Shown here piece by piece: positions 26,942 to 35,196 of a stretch of DNA of 64,000 nucleotides. Origin of the DNA: UBA6136 sp044350805 (lineage in GTDB: Bacteria > Pseudomonadota > Gammaproteobacteria > Methylococcales > Methylococcaceae); the NCBI GenBank assembly GCA_044350805.1, contig JBILGU010000005.1, positions 89,122 to 153,121 of the forward strand, written 5' to 3'. Each line of letters opens with the position of its first letter. Position 1 is the stretch's first letter. A program made the translations under genes and the position numbers. The notes under the pieces are model-generated. The model searched no databases. It saw only the letters and a program-made list of their open reading frames with translations, and was not told where the DNA came from.

Positions 26942-27757
26942 TTAACCGGCGGTTCGATTCCGAAGATCGTCTGTCAGATGCGGTTTGATCAACTCGAGCA
27001 TGGGAGCATGCAGTTTGGGATTTCCGCAGACGATGCTACCCGTATCAAAGTGGCGTGAGCCGCCTTCAAGATCGGTCACGATCCCGCCGGCTTCCTGAAC
27101 CAAAAGGACCCCGGCGGCCATGTCCCAGACATTGAGGCCGATTTCCCAGAAACCATCGAACCGCCCAGCTGCAACATAGGCGAGATCCAGAGCCGCAGAG
27201 CCTGCACGTCGAATACCGGCCGCATCTTTCAGAAGATCCTTCAGCATGCCCAGGTAGGCATCAAGGTAACTCTGATCCTTAAAGGGGATGCCCGTACCCA
27301 AAAGAGCGCCGGACAGGCCGTTTTGCTTGGTCACGCGGAGCCTTCGGTTGTTGAGCGTTGCCCCCTGACCCCGTGCGGCCGTAAATAGCTCCTGCTTGAT
27401 GGGGTCATAAACGACACCCCGTTCGATTTTCCCCCGGTAAAAAAGACCGATCGAAACGGCAAACTGGGGAAACCCATGGAGGAAGTTCGTCGTTCCATCG
27501 AGGGGATCGATCACCCAAACATACTCGCTGGATTCAGGCCCCTGGGCACCGTATTCTTCTCCAAGGACGGCATGCCCCGGATAGGCTTTCTGGAGGATGC
27601 TGACGATCTCATGCTCCGCCTGTCGGTCCACTTCGCTGACAAAGTCATTGCGGCTTTTGACCGTGATGTTGAGAAGGTCAACGCGGTCAGCGGAGCGGAC
27701 GATGATATCGCCCGCTGCCCGAGCCGCCCGGACCGCGATATTAAGCATGGGATCCAT
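26942..27757 (-). CDS. suhB: Inositol-1-monophosphatase SuhB
   Basis: SuhB (271 aa) is a Mg-dependent inositol monophosphatase that in E. coli also acts in rRNA antitermination complexes. The metal-site motifs are visible: VLGEEYGAQG (Glu), VIDPLDGTTNFLHGFPQFAVSIG (DPLDGTxN) and ENE-like NVWDMAAGVLLVQEAGG. I chose ATG 27757, giving the conserved start MDPMLNIAVRAARAAGD; a longer frame to 27814 adds an unrelated leader. It is divergent from trmJ, the conserved gammaproteobacterial pair. Confidence 0.93.
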   Translation of the reverse strand: MDPMLNIAVRAARAAGDIIVRSADRVDLLNITVKSRNDFVSEVDRQAEHEIVSILQKAYPGHAVLGEEYGAQGPESSEYVWVIDPLDGTTNFLHGFPQFAVSIGLFYRGKIERGVVYDPIKQELFTAARGQGATLNNRRLRVTKQNGLSGALLGTGIPFKDQSYLDAYLGMLKDLLKDAAGIRRAGSAALDLAYVAAGRFDGFWEIGLNVWDMAAGVLLVQEAGGIVTDLEGGSRHFDTGSIVCGNPKLHAPMLELIKPHLTDDLRNRTAG

Positions 27758-27841
27758 AATGCGCCGTCGATGGTTCTGGTTTTTAAAGAGGGTTCGGGGT
27801 GCTGTGATGCACATCCGGACCCGGAAGATTAGCAGAGTTCT

Positions 27842-27849
27842 GCTATATT
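27842..27849 (+). promoter_or_regulatory. Extended -10 promoter element for trmJ
   Basis: TGCTATATT matches an extended -10 (TGnTATAAT) with no recognisable -35 box. It lies about 29 bp before the trmJ ATG, so the leader would be short. Confidence 0.4.
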
Positions 27850-27877
27850 TTGGCTCCCCTCACCCCTGAAATAAAAG

Positions 27878-28633
27878 ATGGACGCCCTCTCCAAGGTCCG
27901 GATCGTCATGGTCCACACCACCCATCCTGGCAACATTGGCGCAGCGGCACGCGCCATGAAGAACATGGGACTTTCGGATCTGGTTCTGGTGTCCCCGAAG
28001 GTTTTTCCCAGCGGCGAGGCGAATGCAAGAGCCTCTGGCGCGGACGATATTCTGGCGCAAGCCCGGGTGGTCGATCAGCTTGAAGAGGCCTTGTCGGACC
28101 GCGAATTGGTCATCGGTGCCAGCGCGCGCCTGCGCAGCATTGCCTGGCCTCAAATGGATCCAAAGGCTGCGGCAGAGAAGGTAATCGGATCTTCGCTTCG
28201 GACCGCCATCCTCCTTGGGCGCGAGCATTCGGGCCTCACGAATGAGGAAATGGAGCGCTGTCACTTCCTGCTGCACATTCCCTCCAATCCCGAGTACACC
28301 TCCCTGAATGTCGCCTCAGCGCTTCAGGTGATTGCGTATGAGCTTTTTGTCAGAAGTCAGGCGGGTATTCCTAAGCAGGAAATCCCCTTGGATCAACGCT
28401 GGGCCACCGGTGCGGCCATGGAATCTTTCTATGGCCATCTCCAAGCGCTTTTGGAAGAGGTCGAGTTTCTGCATGCCACCAAACATGAAGAATCCATTCT
28501 TCGAAGGATCCGTCGCATCTTTAACCGCGCCGCACTCGAGGAACAGGAGGTTCACCTCCTTCGCGGCATTTTGACCCGGATACAAAGGCGGCTGGCTGAG
28601 GGCCCTCCGTCGAACAAAACCCCTGAAGGCTAA
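27878..28633 (+). CDS. trmJ: tRNA (cytidine/uridine-2'-O)-methyltransferase TrmJ
   Basis: TrmJ (251 aa) methylates the 2'-OH of nucleotide 32 in certain tRNAs. It has the SPOUT (trefoil knot) fold: VMVHTTHPGNIGAAARAMKNMG at the start, IGASARLR, then the knot motifs AILLGREHSGLTNEEM and IPSNPEYTSLNVASALQV that bind SAM. The C-terminal helical extension matches the family. It is divergent from suhB. In many relatives iron-sulfur or cysE genes follow; here a convergent unknown gene overlaps its last 4 bp. Confidence 0.92.
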   Translation: MDALSKVRIVMVHTTHPGNIGAAARAMKNMGLSDLVLVSPKVFPSGEANARASGADDILAQARVVDQLEEALSDRELVIGASARLRSIAWPQMDPKAAAEKVIGSSLRTAILLGREHSGLTNEEMERCHFLLHIPSNPEYTSLNVASALQVIAYELFVRSQAGIPKQEIPLDQRWATGAAMESFYGHLQALLEEVEFLHATKHEESILRRIRRIFNRAALEEQEVHLLRGILTRIQRRLAEGPPSNKTPEG

Positions 28634-29100
28634 AGCGCAAAATCGGGCGATTGTTCGGGTGGCATGGGGGGTGGGGGCTCCTCTTCAGGGATTTCATCTC
28701 CTATCGGCTCTGGCTCCATTTCGGGGGAGAATTCTAGGATCTCCTCCTCATCCGGCGCGGCTTGAATGGGGGGGAGTATCCGGGCCTTTCCCCGAAAAGG
28801 CATGGGCTCTATGGGCGGTGAGGGCAGAGATTCCATGCCGATGGGCGCTGCTTTCAAGTCTTTCGGATGATCGGCCAGAGGGGGCTGACGAAGGGGCTCT
28901 TTTTCCATTGACTGAGGCTCACGAATCCCGGGCAAACGGGGGGGACCTGCGCGAGTATTCGACGGGCGCTCTTGTGAAAGGGCGTCTTCGGGACTTTCCA
29001 ACAGAAGCTGACGGGCCCGGATCAGGACACCCAGGACGAGAAGGAGTGCGATCAGAAGTCCGATGAGAAGCCGCGAATGCGATGAAAGTGAAAAGCGCAT
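28630..29100 (-). CDS. Proline- and acid-rich membrane-anchored protein
   Basis: A 156-aa protein of unknown function. One N-terminal membrane helix (LLIGLLIALLLVLGVLI, about 11-27) is followed by an almost entirely low-complexity tail with many Pro and Glu residues (EILEFSPEMEPEPIGDEIPEEEP) and few hydrophobic residues, so it is probably disordered and lies in the periplasm. No catalytic motif is visible. It overlaps the 3' end of trmJ by 4 bp and lies 9 bp after the cupin gene, suggesting a two-gene operon. Composition alone could make this a chance ORF, but the hydrophobic start argues for a real gene. Confidence 0.5.
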   Translation of the reverse strand: MRFSLSSHSRLLIGLLIALLLVLGVLIRARQLLLESPEDALSQERPSNTRAGPPRLPGIREPQSMEKEPLRQPPLADHPKDLKAAPIGMESLPSPPIEPMPFRGKARILPPIQAAPDEEEILEFSPEMEPEPIGDEIPEEEPPPPMPPEQSPDFAL

Positions 29101-29109
29101 ACGTTCGTT

Positions 29110-29451
29110 TCAGTGATCGGCGGACAGATGGAGCGCAAGCCAAATACAAACCTTGTCTGGATCCGTCCATTCCACCCGGTGTCTGCAATGCGCCGGGAGC
29201 CAGAGGCTATCCCCGGTTTCCATAGGCACCAGGTCGTTTTGTCCCTCGATGCGAAGTCTCGCGCTCCCTTGGACGAGCAGAACCCATTCATCCCCCCCCT
29301 GGTCGTACCAGGTCCCTTCCGGCGTGGCCTGGCCCATAGACAGAATCCGCTCAAGACGAACTCCCGGACGCGCGATGAGGGTCTCAAACACTTCCTCCGT
29401 CAAATGGGTGGGGAGGGATGGTAGGAGGGAGTGGGGTTGGATGACCGCCAT
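29110..29451 (-). CDS. Cupin domain protein
   Basis: A 113-aa single-domain cupin. The first motif is GTWYDQGGDEWVLLVQGSARLRIEG (G-x5-(H/Q)-x3-E-like with strands), and the second is MPMETGDSLWLPAHCRHRVEWT (motif 2, PxHxxH-like). The residues fit a small metal-binding cupin, though the first motif has Asp/Gln where His is more usual. The substrate is unknown. It is encoded just upstream of the proline-rich gene on the same strand. Confidence 0.7.
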   Translation of the reverse strand: MAVIQPHSLLPSLPTHLTEEVFETLIARPGVRLERILSMGQATPEGTWYDQGGDEWVLLVQGSARLRIEGQNDLVPMETGDSLWLPAHCRHRVEWTDPDKVCIWLALHLSADH

Positions 29452-29538
29452 GAGGGTCTGGGCTCCAGGGGGAGAGGGTGGATCTTAAAGCGTACGAGAT
29501 TCGTTAGACTATGCCACAGGCTACCTTGAGGGGTTTTA

Positions 29539-29826
29539 ATGACTGCCATCTTATCTGTTCTCGCCGTTCTGGGATCTGCCATCTGGTATTACCGAACCGC
29601 GGAATCGCGGGGCCAGCCTGCCATCGGCTGGGGTGTTGCCGGTGCGATGCTGTATTACGGGGGCTTCCTTCTTTGGATGCATGTCATCTTGAAGTTCCTG
29701 GTCGGGGCGCACTTTCAGGTCCATAGTTTCTGGGCCGGGCTCGGCATGGATCTCAGTGCCATTGCCTTTGGCGCCCTGCTCGCAGCGCTCTTTCGTCATC
29801 TGGTGCTCCTTCGAAAGTCGCCGTGA
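29539..29826 (+). CDS. Small integral membrane protein
   Basis: A 95-aa protein with about three membrane helices (ILSVLAVLGSAIWYYR, GVAGAMLYYGGFLLWMHVILKFL, LSAIAFGALLAALFRHLVLL). I do not recognise the family. The start ATG 29539 has a GAGGGG ribosome-binding site about 7 bp upstream. It stands alone, upstream of the TPP riboswitch, and there is no sign that it belongs to the thiamine operon. Confidence 0.65.
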   Translation: MTAILSVLAVLGSAIWYYRTAESRGQPAIGWGVAGAMLYYGGFLLWMHVILKFLVGAHFQVHSFWAGLGMDLSAIAFGALLAALFRHLVLLRKSP

Positions 29827-29877
29827 GCGACGCATCGCTTCATTGGGGCGCCCGCTTGTGCTTTAATCGTCCCCATT

Positions 29878-29960
29878 GAACAGGGGTGCCGGTCCTCTTG
29901 AAGGATTGTGCTGAGAAAGACCCTCTTACCCGATCCGGATAATGCCGGCGTGGGGAGTTC
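29878..29960 (+). promoter_or_regulatory. TPP (THI-box) riboswitch ahead of thiOSG
   Basis: The conserved thiamine-pyrophosphate aptamer core is present: AGGGGTGCC (5' side), CTGAGAAAGACCC, then ACCCGATCCGGATAATGCCGGCGTGGGGA. The closing P1 stem is GAAC (29878-29881) with GTTC (29957-29960). A weak promoter with -10 TTTAAT at 29862-29867 would start the transcript just before it. I see no terminator with a T tract between the aptamer and thiO, so control is more likely at translation. A hairpin at 30016-30030 (CCTTT/AAAGG) covers a ribosome-binding site. Confidence 0.92.
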
Positions 29961-30035
29961 AGCCCGGGAGATTCCCATCCCCGACCGCCTCCCTTCCTCG
30001 CCTTTCCCTCCGGGTCCTTTGATCGAAAGGTACTC

Positions 30036-30101
30036 ATGTCCATCTGCATCCTGACATTTTTTCAGGTGAATCGCCCTTCCGACCCGGAGGTCCGAAGGTG
30101 A
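30036..30101 (+). CDS. Possible 21-aa leader peptide between riboswitch and thiO
   Basis: ATG 30036 opens a 21-codon frame (starting MSICILTFFQ) whose TGA stop (30099-30101) overlaps the GTG start of thiO. The ribosome-binding site GAAAGG (30025-30030) is 5 bp upstream and lies inside a small hairpin (CCTTT 30016-30020 with AAAGG 30026-30030). The arrangement suggests translational coupling, but a frame this short can arise by chance. Confidence 0.25.
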   Translation: MSICILTFFQVNRPSDPEVRR

Positions 30102-31195
30102 GCCCACGGATATTTCGAGTGATCGGCGGTGGGCTGATGGGGCGGCTTGTGGCCTTGGGCTTAGTCCGTCAGGGTCATCAGGTTGCTCTTCATGATCAGG
30201 GTGACCCTTCGGGCCAGAGGGCCGCGGCCCATGTTGCCGCCGCCATGTTGGCGCCTTATGCCGAATCCGTCGAGGCCGAACCTGAGGTCGTGGCGTTGGG
30301 ACGAGAGAGCCTGAAACTTTGGCCAAGACTTCTAAAAAGCCTGCCTCGGGAGGTCTTTTTCCAGCAAAACGGAACCCTCGTGGTCTGGCACAGCTCGGAT
30401 AAGGATCAGGCCGTTCAATTTGGGCAGCGGCTCCATCACCTCAAAAGCGTCTTACCCGAGGAGGATCGTCCGCAATCTTTGGATCGATTCGGGATTTCGG
30501 AACTGGAACCTCAGCTTGGGGATCGCTTTCAGCAGGGTCTTTACCTTCCCTCCGAGGGGCAACTGGATAACCGGGCCCTGCTGCTCGCTCTTGCTGAGGC
30601 ACTCGAAAGTGAGGGGGTGGCGCTTCATTGGGGCGCGATCGCCAGTCCTTCGGATTTTGGAGACGATTGGGTCATCGACTGCCGCGGGATGGGGGCAAAG
30701 CCCTCATGGACCGGTCTTCGTGGGGTGCGCGGGGAAGTCGTTCGGGTGGAAAGTCAGGAGGTCTCCTTACGAAGACCGGTAAGGCTCTTGCATCCCCGTT
30801 ACCCCCTCTACATTGCGCCAAAGCCCGGGGGCGTTTTCGTGATTGGTGCGACGCAGATCGAAACCGAGGATTATTCCCCGGCCAGTGTTCGCTCGGCCCT
30901 TGAGCTTCTCTCGGCCCTCTACTCTGTCCATCCGGGATTTGGAGAAGCGCGCATCCTTGAAATCGTGAGCCAGTGCCGTCCGGCATTGCCTGACAATGCG
31001 CCTGAAATTCGCTGGGATGGCCGCAAAACCCTCAGCATCAATGGCCTTTACCGTCACGGCTATCTGATGGCGCCGGCGATCATGAATGCCGCTCTCGCTC
31101 TGGTGGATCAGCTTTTGATGGATCCACGGGCGGACGAAACCTGGCGACAGGGGACCCCTTTCCCCCACCTTTACCACCTGAATCAGGCGGCCTGA
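30098..31195 (+). CDS. thiO: Glycine oxidase ThiO
   Basis: ThiO (365 aa) is an FAD enzyme that oxidises glycine to the imine used for the thiazole ring of thiamine. The N-terminal Rossmann motif is VIGGGLMGRLVALGLVRQG, then AAAHVAAAMLAPYAES, typical of the DAO family. The C-terminal part has RYPLYIAPKPGGVFVIGATQIE and the substrate/FAD segment NGLYRHGYLMAPAI. The start is GTG 30098 with GGAGG 7 bp upstream. It heads thiO-thiS-thiG under the TPP riboswitch. Confidence 0.92.
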   Translation: MSPRIFRVIGGGLMGRLVALGLVRQGHQVALHDQGDPSGQRAAAHVAAAMLAPYAESVEAEPEVVALGRESLKLWPRLLKSLPREVFFQQNGTLVVWHSSDKDQAVQFGQRLHHLKSVLPEEDRPQSLDRFGISELEPQLGDRFQQGLYLPSEGQLDNRALLLALAEALESEGVALHWGAIASPSDFGDDWVIDCRGMGAKPSWTGLRGVRGEVVRVESQEVSLRRPVRLLHPRYPLYIAPKPGGVFVIGATQIETEDYSPASVRSALELLSALYSVHPGFGEARILEIVSQCRPALPDNAPEIRWDGRKTLSINGLYRHGYLMAPAIMNAALALVDQLLMDPRADETWRQGTPFPHLYHLNQAA

Positions 31196-31197
31196 AC

Positions 31198-31395
31198 ATG
31201 CAGATCACCATCAACCAAGCCCCGTTCGAACTTCCCGAAGGCGCAACCGTCGAGGAGGCGCTGGCGCGATTTGGCGCAACCCCGCCTTTTGCTGTGGCCT
31301 TGAACCTCGAATTTGTCCACCGCCAACGCTATGGTGAGACCGTCCTCCATGGCAAGGACGTCCTTGAGATCGTTCAACCGGTGGCGGGAGGCTGA
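31198..31395 (+). CDS. thiS: Sulfur carrier protein ThiS
   Basis: ThiS (65 aa) is a ubiquitin-fold protein whose C-terminal Gly-Gly is adenylated and converted to a thiocarboxylate that donates sulfur to the thiazole. The sequence shows the beta-grasp pattern (MQITINQAPFELPEGATVEEAL), FAVALNLEFVHR and ends VQPVAGG, with the required GG terminus. It lies 2 bp after thiO and 4 bp before thiG. ThiF, its activating enzyme, is not in the window. Confidence 0.93.
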   Translation: MQITINQAPFELPEGATVEEALARFGATPPFAVALNLEFVHRQRYGETVLHGKDVLEIVQPVAGG

Positions 31396-31399
31396 GGAC

Positions 31400-32212
31400 A
31401 TGTCAAAGATCGATGGGGCAGATCCATTGGTGCTTTATGGCACAGCGTTCCCAAGCCGCTTGCTCCTTGGAACTGCGCGCTACCCTTCTCCCAAGGTCCT
31501 GGAGTCAGCCGTACGTGCCGCAGAACCCGCTATGCTCACGGTGTCCCTGAGGCGCCAGGCCGCGGGGCACAATGAAATCGGGGGTCAGGCCTTTTGGGAT
31601 TTGTTGGCCGATTTGAAGGTCCCCTTTCTTCCCAATACCGCGGGATGTCATAGCCTTGACGAGGTCTTCACCACCGCCATGATGGCCCGTGAAGTCTTTG
31701 GAACGGACTGGATCAAGCTGGAATTGATCGGGGATGACTACACGCTGCAGCCGGATACCCTCGGGCTTGTTAGCGCGGCCGACAAATTGCTGCGCGAGGG
31801 CTTTAAGGTCCTCCCTTACTGCACCGAGGATCTGGTGGTCTGCCGCCGGCTCATTGATGTCGGCTGTGAGGCCATCATGCCCTGGGCAGCCCCGATTGGA
31901 ACCGGCAAAGGGCCGACCAACCCCTTTGCCTTGCGGCTTCTTCGTGAAAGGATCCAGGTGCCGATCCTGATCGATGCCGGCATCGGGGTGCCTTCCCATG
32001 CCTGTCAGGTCATGGAGTGGGGTTGTGATGGGGTTCTTTTGAACACGGCGGTGGCTCAGGCGAGGGACCCGGTGGTTCTGGCAGGGGCTTTTCGTGCAGC
32101 GATTTCGGCAGGGCGTGCGGCGTTCCTGGGCGGCGCCATGGCCGAACGGGAATCGGCTGAAGCCAGCACCCCGGTCGTTGGAACGCCCTTCTGGCATCTT
32201 GAAGGAGGCTGA
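31400..32212 (+). CDS. thiG: Thiazole synthase ThiG
   Basis: ThiG (270 aa) joins deoxyxylulose phosphate, dehydroglycine and ThiS thiocarboxylate to form the thiazole phosphate. It is a TIM barrel. GTAFPSRLLLGTARYPS opens the protein; DWIKLELIGDD carries the Schiff-base Lys; later motifs LPYCTEDLVVCRRL, MPWAAPIGTGKGPTNP and VLLNTAVAQARDPV are characteristic. ATG 31400 (MSKIDGADPL) follows a GAGGA site. It is the third gene of the riboswitch operon and lies 5 bp before the PaaK-like gene. Confidence 0.94.
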   Translation: MSKIDGADPLVLYGTAFPSRLLLGTARYPSPKVLESAVRAAEPAMLTVSLRRQAAGHNEIGGQAFWDLLADLKVPFLPNTAGCHSLDEVFTTAMMAREVFGTDWIKLELIGDDYTLQPDTLGLVSAADKLLREGFKVLPYCTEDLVVCRRLIDVGCEAIMPWAAPIGTGKGPTNPFALRLLRERIQVPILIDAGIGVPSHACQVMEWGCDGVLLNTAVAQARDPVVLAGAFRAAISAGRAAFLGGAMAERESAEASTPVVGTPFWHLEGG

Positions 32213-32217
32213 TCGTC

Positions 32218-33726
32218 ATGCGGGGTCAGAGCGCTCAAGGAAACAGCGCCATGCAGGCGTTCATGCAGCTTGATCTTGATGCGCACCTGAGCACCCCTGC
32301 CCTTGATCTTTGGCCCAAGGTTCATCAACTCGTTGACATGACCTTGGATCGGGTGCCGGCCTACCCTGCGTATCTTGAGCGATTGGGCCATCCTCTGGAG
32401 GGGCCAAAAACATGGGAAGCCTTCGAACGGCTTCCGCTCATGACCAAGAAAGACTACATCCAGGGCTTTCCGCTCGAGGCCCGAGTGGAGTCGGGAGATC
32501 TTTCTTTGCTGGATCGGCTGGCGGTTTCCTCGGGATCAACCGGGATTCCGACTTTCTGGCCTCGGGCCGAACGGCACGAATTTGCTATCGCCGTTCGTTT
32601 TGAGCAGGTCTTTCGGGATAGCTTCAGGGCGCATGAGAGAAAAACGCTGGCGGTCGTCTGTTTTGCTCTTGGTAATTGGGTGGGGGGTTTCTTCACGACC
32701 TCTTGTTGCTGGCATCTGGCGCGAAAGGGCTATCCTCTGACCGTCGCGACACCCGGCAATAACCTCGCTGAAATTCTCCGTGTGGTTTCAGCGCTAGGCC
32801 CTGCCTATAAACAGGTGGTCTTGTTGGGTTATCCACCCTTTGTCCGGGATGTGGTGGATCAGGGGCGTGTTCAGGGCATTGACTGGGGGGCACTTCAGAC
32901 CCGGATGGTTTTTGCCGGTGAAGTTTTCAGCGAGGAATGGCGCAGCGATATTGTCCAAAGGGCGGGAGGCACGGCCCCTCATCTTGAGACGGCTTCACTC
33001 TACGGGACTGCCGATGGCGGCGTCCTCGGGAACGAAACGCCTTACAGCACCCTCATTCGAGCCATGTTCGCACAAAAGCCTAAGGCCGCCCGGGCGCTAT
33101 TTGGCGAATCGCGGCTTCCAACCCTCGTGCAATATGACCCGAGGGATCGGTATTTTGAGATGCATGAGGGAACCTTGGTCGTGACCGGGGAAAATGGCGT
33201 TCCTTTGGTCCGTTATCACATCGCCGATCGCGGCGGCCTGATCCCTTTCGATGCGATGGAAGAAACGCTGGAGGCACTCGGGGTCAGGGATGAAATTCGG
33301 GCGCAGCTGGGATCGACCCCTCCGATCCGGCCCCTGCCCTTTGTCTATGTCTTTGGCCGGGCTGATTTCACCGTGTCGTTTTACGGTGCCAATGTTTACC
33401 CTGAGAATGTGACGGTCGGTCTGGAGCAGCCGGAGTTCAGGGACGTTCTGACCGGAAAATTTGTCCTTGAAAGCATGGATGGCTCTACGGGGAACCCAGA
33501 GCTTCTTGTGACCGTCGAATTGCGGCCAGGGGAAACACCGCCATCAGGGCTGGAATCGGCCATTTCCGAGCGGATCCAGGCCGAGCTGTTGCGGCTCAAT
33601 AGTGAATTTGCCCACTATGTGCCCAAGGATCGGCAGATCCCCCGCGTGGTGTTAAAGCCCTTTGGGGATCCAGAGGATTTTCCCCTCGGCATCAAGCATC
33701 GATACACTCGGGGTCAGAAGCTTTAG
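32218..33726 (+). CDS. PaaK-like adenylate-forming enzyme
   Basis: A 502-aa member of the phenylacetate-CoA ligase / F390-synthetase branch of the ANL superfamily. The ATP loop is VSSGSTGIPTFWPR near residue 105; ETASLYGTADGG resembles the A5 motif, and RADFTVSFYGANVYPENV the late hinge region. Such enzymes adenylate a carboxylate; many also form a thioester. The substrate is unknown. ATG 32218 has AGGAGG 8 bp upstream, inside the end of thiG. Its coupling to thiG suggests co-transcription with the thiamine genes, though this is not a standard thiamine enzyme. Confidence 0.8.
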   Translation: MRGQSAQGNSAMQAFMQLDLDAHLSTPALDLWPKVHQLVDMTLDRVPAYPAYLERLGHPLEGPKTWEAFERLPLMTKKDYIQGFPLEARVESGDLSLLDRLAVSSGSTGIPTFWPRAERHEFAIAVRFEQVFRDSFRAHERKTLAVVCFALGNWVGGFFTTSCCWHLARKGYPLTVATPGNNLAEILRVVSALGPAYKQVVLLGYPPFVRDVVDQGRVQGIDWGALQTRMVFAGEVFSEEWRSDIVQRAGGTAPHLETASLYGTADGGVLGNETPYSTLIRAMFAQKPKAARALFGESRLPTLVQYDPRDRYFEMHEGTLVVTGENGVPLVRYHIADRGGLIPFDAMEETLEALGVRDEIRAQLGSTPPIRPLPFVYVFGRADFTVSFYGANVYPENVTVGLEQPEFRDVLTGKFVLESMDGSTGNPELLVTVELRPGETPPSGLESAISERIQAELLRLNSEFAHYVPKDRQIPRVVLKPFGDPEDFPLGIKHRYTRGQKL

Positions 33727-33761
33727 TCTCTTCGACTCCCAGAACCATGAAGGACCCTGGT

Positions 33762-35120
33762 ATGCAGCATTGGAACAGAGTGGCCCTGATCAGCCTATTG
33801 GTCCTGCCCGGGATCATGAGAGCCAGCGAGACGCCGAAAGGGCTCAAGGCGGTGGAGAACATCGTCGTGATTTATCTCGAAAACCATAGCTTTGATAACC
33901 TCTATGGGTTTTATCCCGGGGCGGAAGGCATTTCCAATGCGCCCAAGGAAAATGTCCTTCAGGTCGATGCGGAGGGAAAACCCTACAGCTCGTTGCCCCG
34001 GGTCATTGATACCCTCAAAAAGCCGCATGAACCCGACGCGAGGTTTCCCAAGGATCTTCCCAATGAACCCTTCCCCATCGATCGCTACGTTCCGATCAGG
34101 GAGCGCACCGGGGATCTGACCCATCGCTTCTACCAGCACCAGCAGCAGATCAATGGCGGCAAGATGAACCGTTTTGCCGAAGTATCGAATGCCAAGGGCT
34201 TGGTGATGGGCTATTACGATGGCCAGCAATTACCCCTCTGGTCCTATGCCCGCCGCTATACGCTGGCGGATCATTTTTTTGCTGCGGCCTTTGGGGGTTC
34301 TTTTCTCAATCACATGTGGCTGACCTGTGCCTGCACGCCCTATCAACCTCACCCTCCGGCTTCGAACACCATCGAGCTCAATGCCCGGGGCGAACTGATC
34401 AAGGATGGCGCCTTCACAGCCGATGGCTATGCGGTCAATAACGTCCTTTCAGCCTCCGCCCCAAGAAGCCCCAAGGCGGACCACGCGGATCGTCTCCTGA
34501 TCCCTCAAGAGCAGCCGACCATCGGTGATCGTCTGAGTGAAAAAGGCATTGATTGGGCGTGGTATGCCGGAGGATGGACCGATGCGTTGGCGGGCCACCC
34601 GGACCCCACGTTCCAGTTTCATCACCAGCCCTATGTCTATTTTTCGCGTTACGCGGAAGGAACGGAGGCGCGTCAGAACCACCTGAAGGACAGCGCTGAC
34701 TTTGAAGCGGCGATCGAGAATGGCGACTTGCCTCCTGTCGCCTTCTATAAGCCCCTGGGGCGCCTGAATGAACATCCGGGCGATACCGATCTCCTTGAGG
34801 GTGAAGAGCACGTTGCAGCGCTTCTCAAGAAGCTGGAGGCCAGTCCGCAATGGCCCCATATGGTGGTCATCGTCACCTACGATGAGCACGGCGGTTACTG
34901 GGATCATGTTCCGCCGCCCAAAGGCGATCGCTTTGGGCCGGGAAGCCGAATCCCCGCCGTGATCGTTTCGCCTTTCACCCTGGGCGGGCGCATTGATTCG
35001 ACGATCTACGATACGACGTCCATTTTAAAGCTCATCGAGGAGCGCTTCGGGTTGGATCCCCTTGGGGAGCGAGATCGAAAGGCCCATAGCCTTGCAAAAG
35101 CCCTGAAGCTCGGGGACTGA
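33762..35120 (+). CDS. Secreted phosphoesterase (acid phosphatase AcpA / phospholipase C family)
   Basis: A 452-aa exported phosphoesterase. A signal peptide (VALISLLVLPGIMRASE) is followed by the family opening motif NIVVIYLENHSFDNLYGFYPGAEG with the metal-binding Glu-Asn. Central FFAAAFGGSFLNHMWLTCACTPY and C-terminal VVIVTYDEHGGYWDHVPPP carry further metal ligands. Such enzymes cleave phosphate esters or phospholipids in the periplasm or outside the cell. I chose ATG 33762 because AAGGA lies 8 bp upstream; ATG 33747 in frame has no such site. It follows the PaaK-like gene by 35 bp. Confidence 0.85.
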   Translation: MQHWNRVALISLLVLPGIMRASETPKGLKAVENIVVIYLENHSFDNLYGFYPGAEGISNAPKENVLQVDAEGKPYSSLPRVIDTLKKPHEPDARFPKDLPNEPFPIDRYVPIRERTGDLTHRFYQHQQQINGGKMNRFAEVSNAKGLVMGYYDGQQLPLWSYARRYTLADHFFAAAFGGSFLNHMWLTCACTPYQPHPPASNTIELNARGELIKDGAFTADGYAVNNVLSASAPRSPKADHADRLLIPQEQPTIGDRLSEKGIDWAWYAGGWTDALAGHPDPTFQFHHQPYVYFSRYAEGTEARQNHLKDSADFEAAIENGDLPPVAFYKPLGRLNEHPGDTDLLEGEEHVAALLKKLEASPQWPHMVVIVTYDEHGGYWDHVPPPKGDRFGPGSRIPAVIVSPFTLGGRIDSTIYDTTSILKLIEERFGLDPLGERDRKAHSLAKALKLGD

Positions 35121-35130
35121 GAGGAGTGGC

Positions 35131-35159
35131 CTGACGGCCTTCAGCGATTTTGTTATAGT
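35131..35159 (+). promoter_or_regulatory. Sigma-70-type promoter for the 35197 gene
   Basis: CTGACG (35131-35136) and TATAGT (35154-35159) with a 17-bp spacer, 37 bp upstream of ATG 35197. The form is very like the promoter at 3403-3432. Confidence 0.5.
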
Positions 35160-35196
35160 CGGCGCCGTTTCCCTAACCGCAACCTAAGAGGCACCC

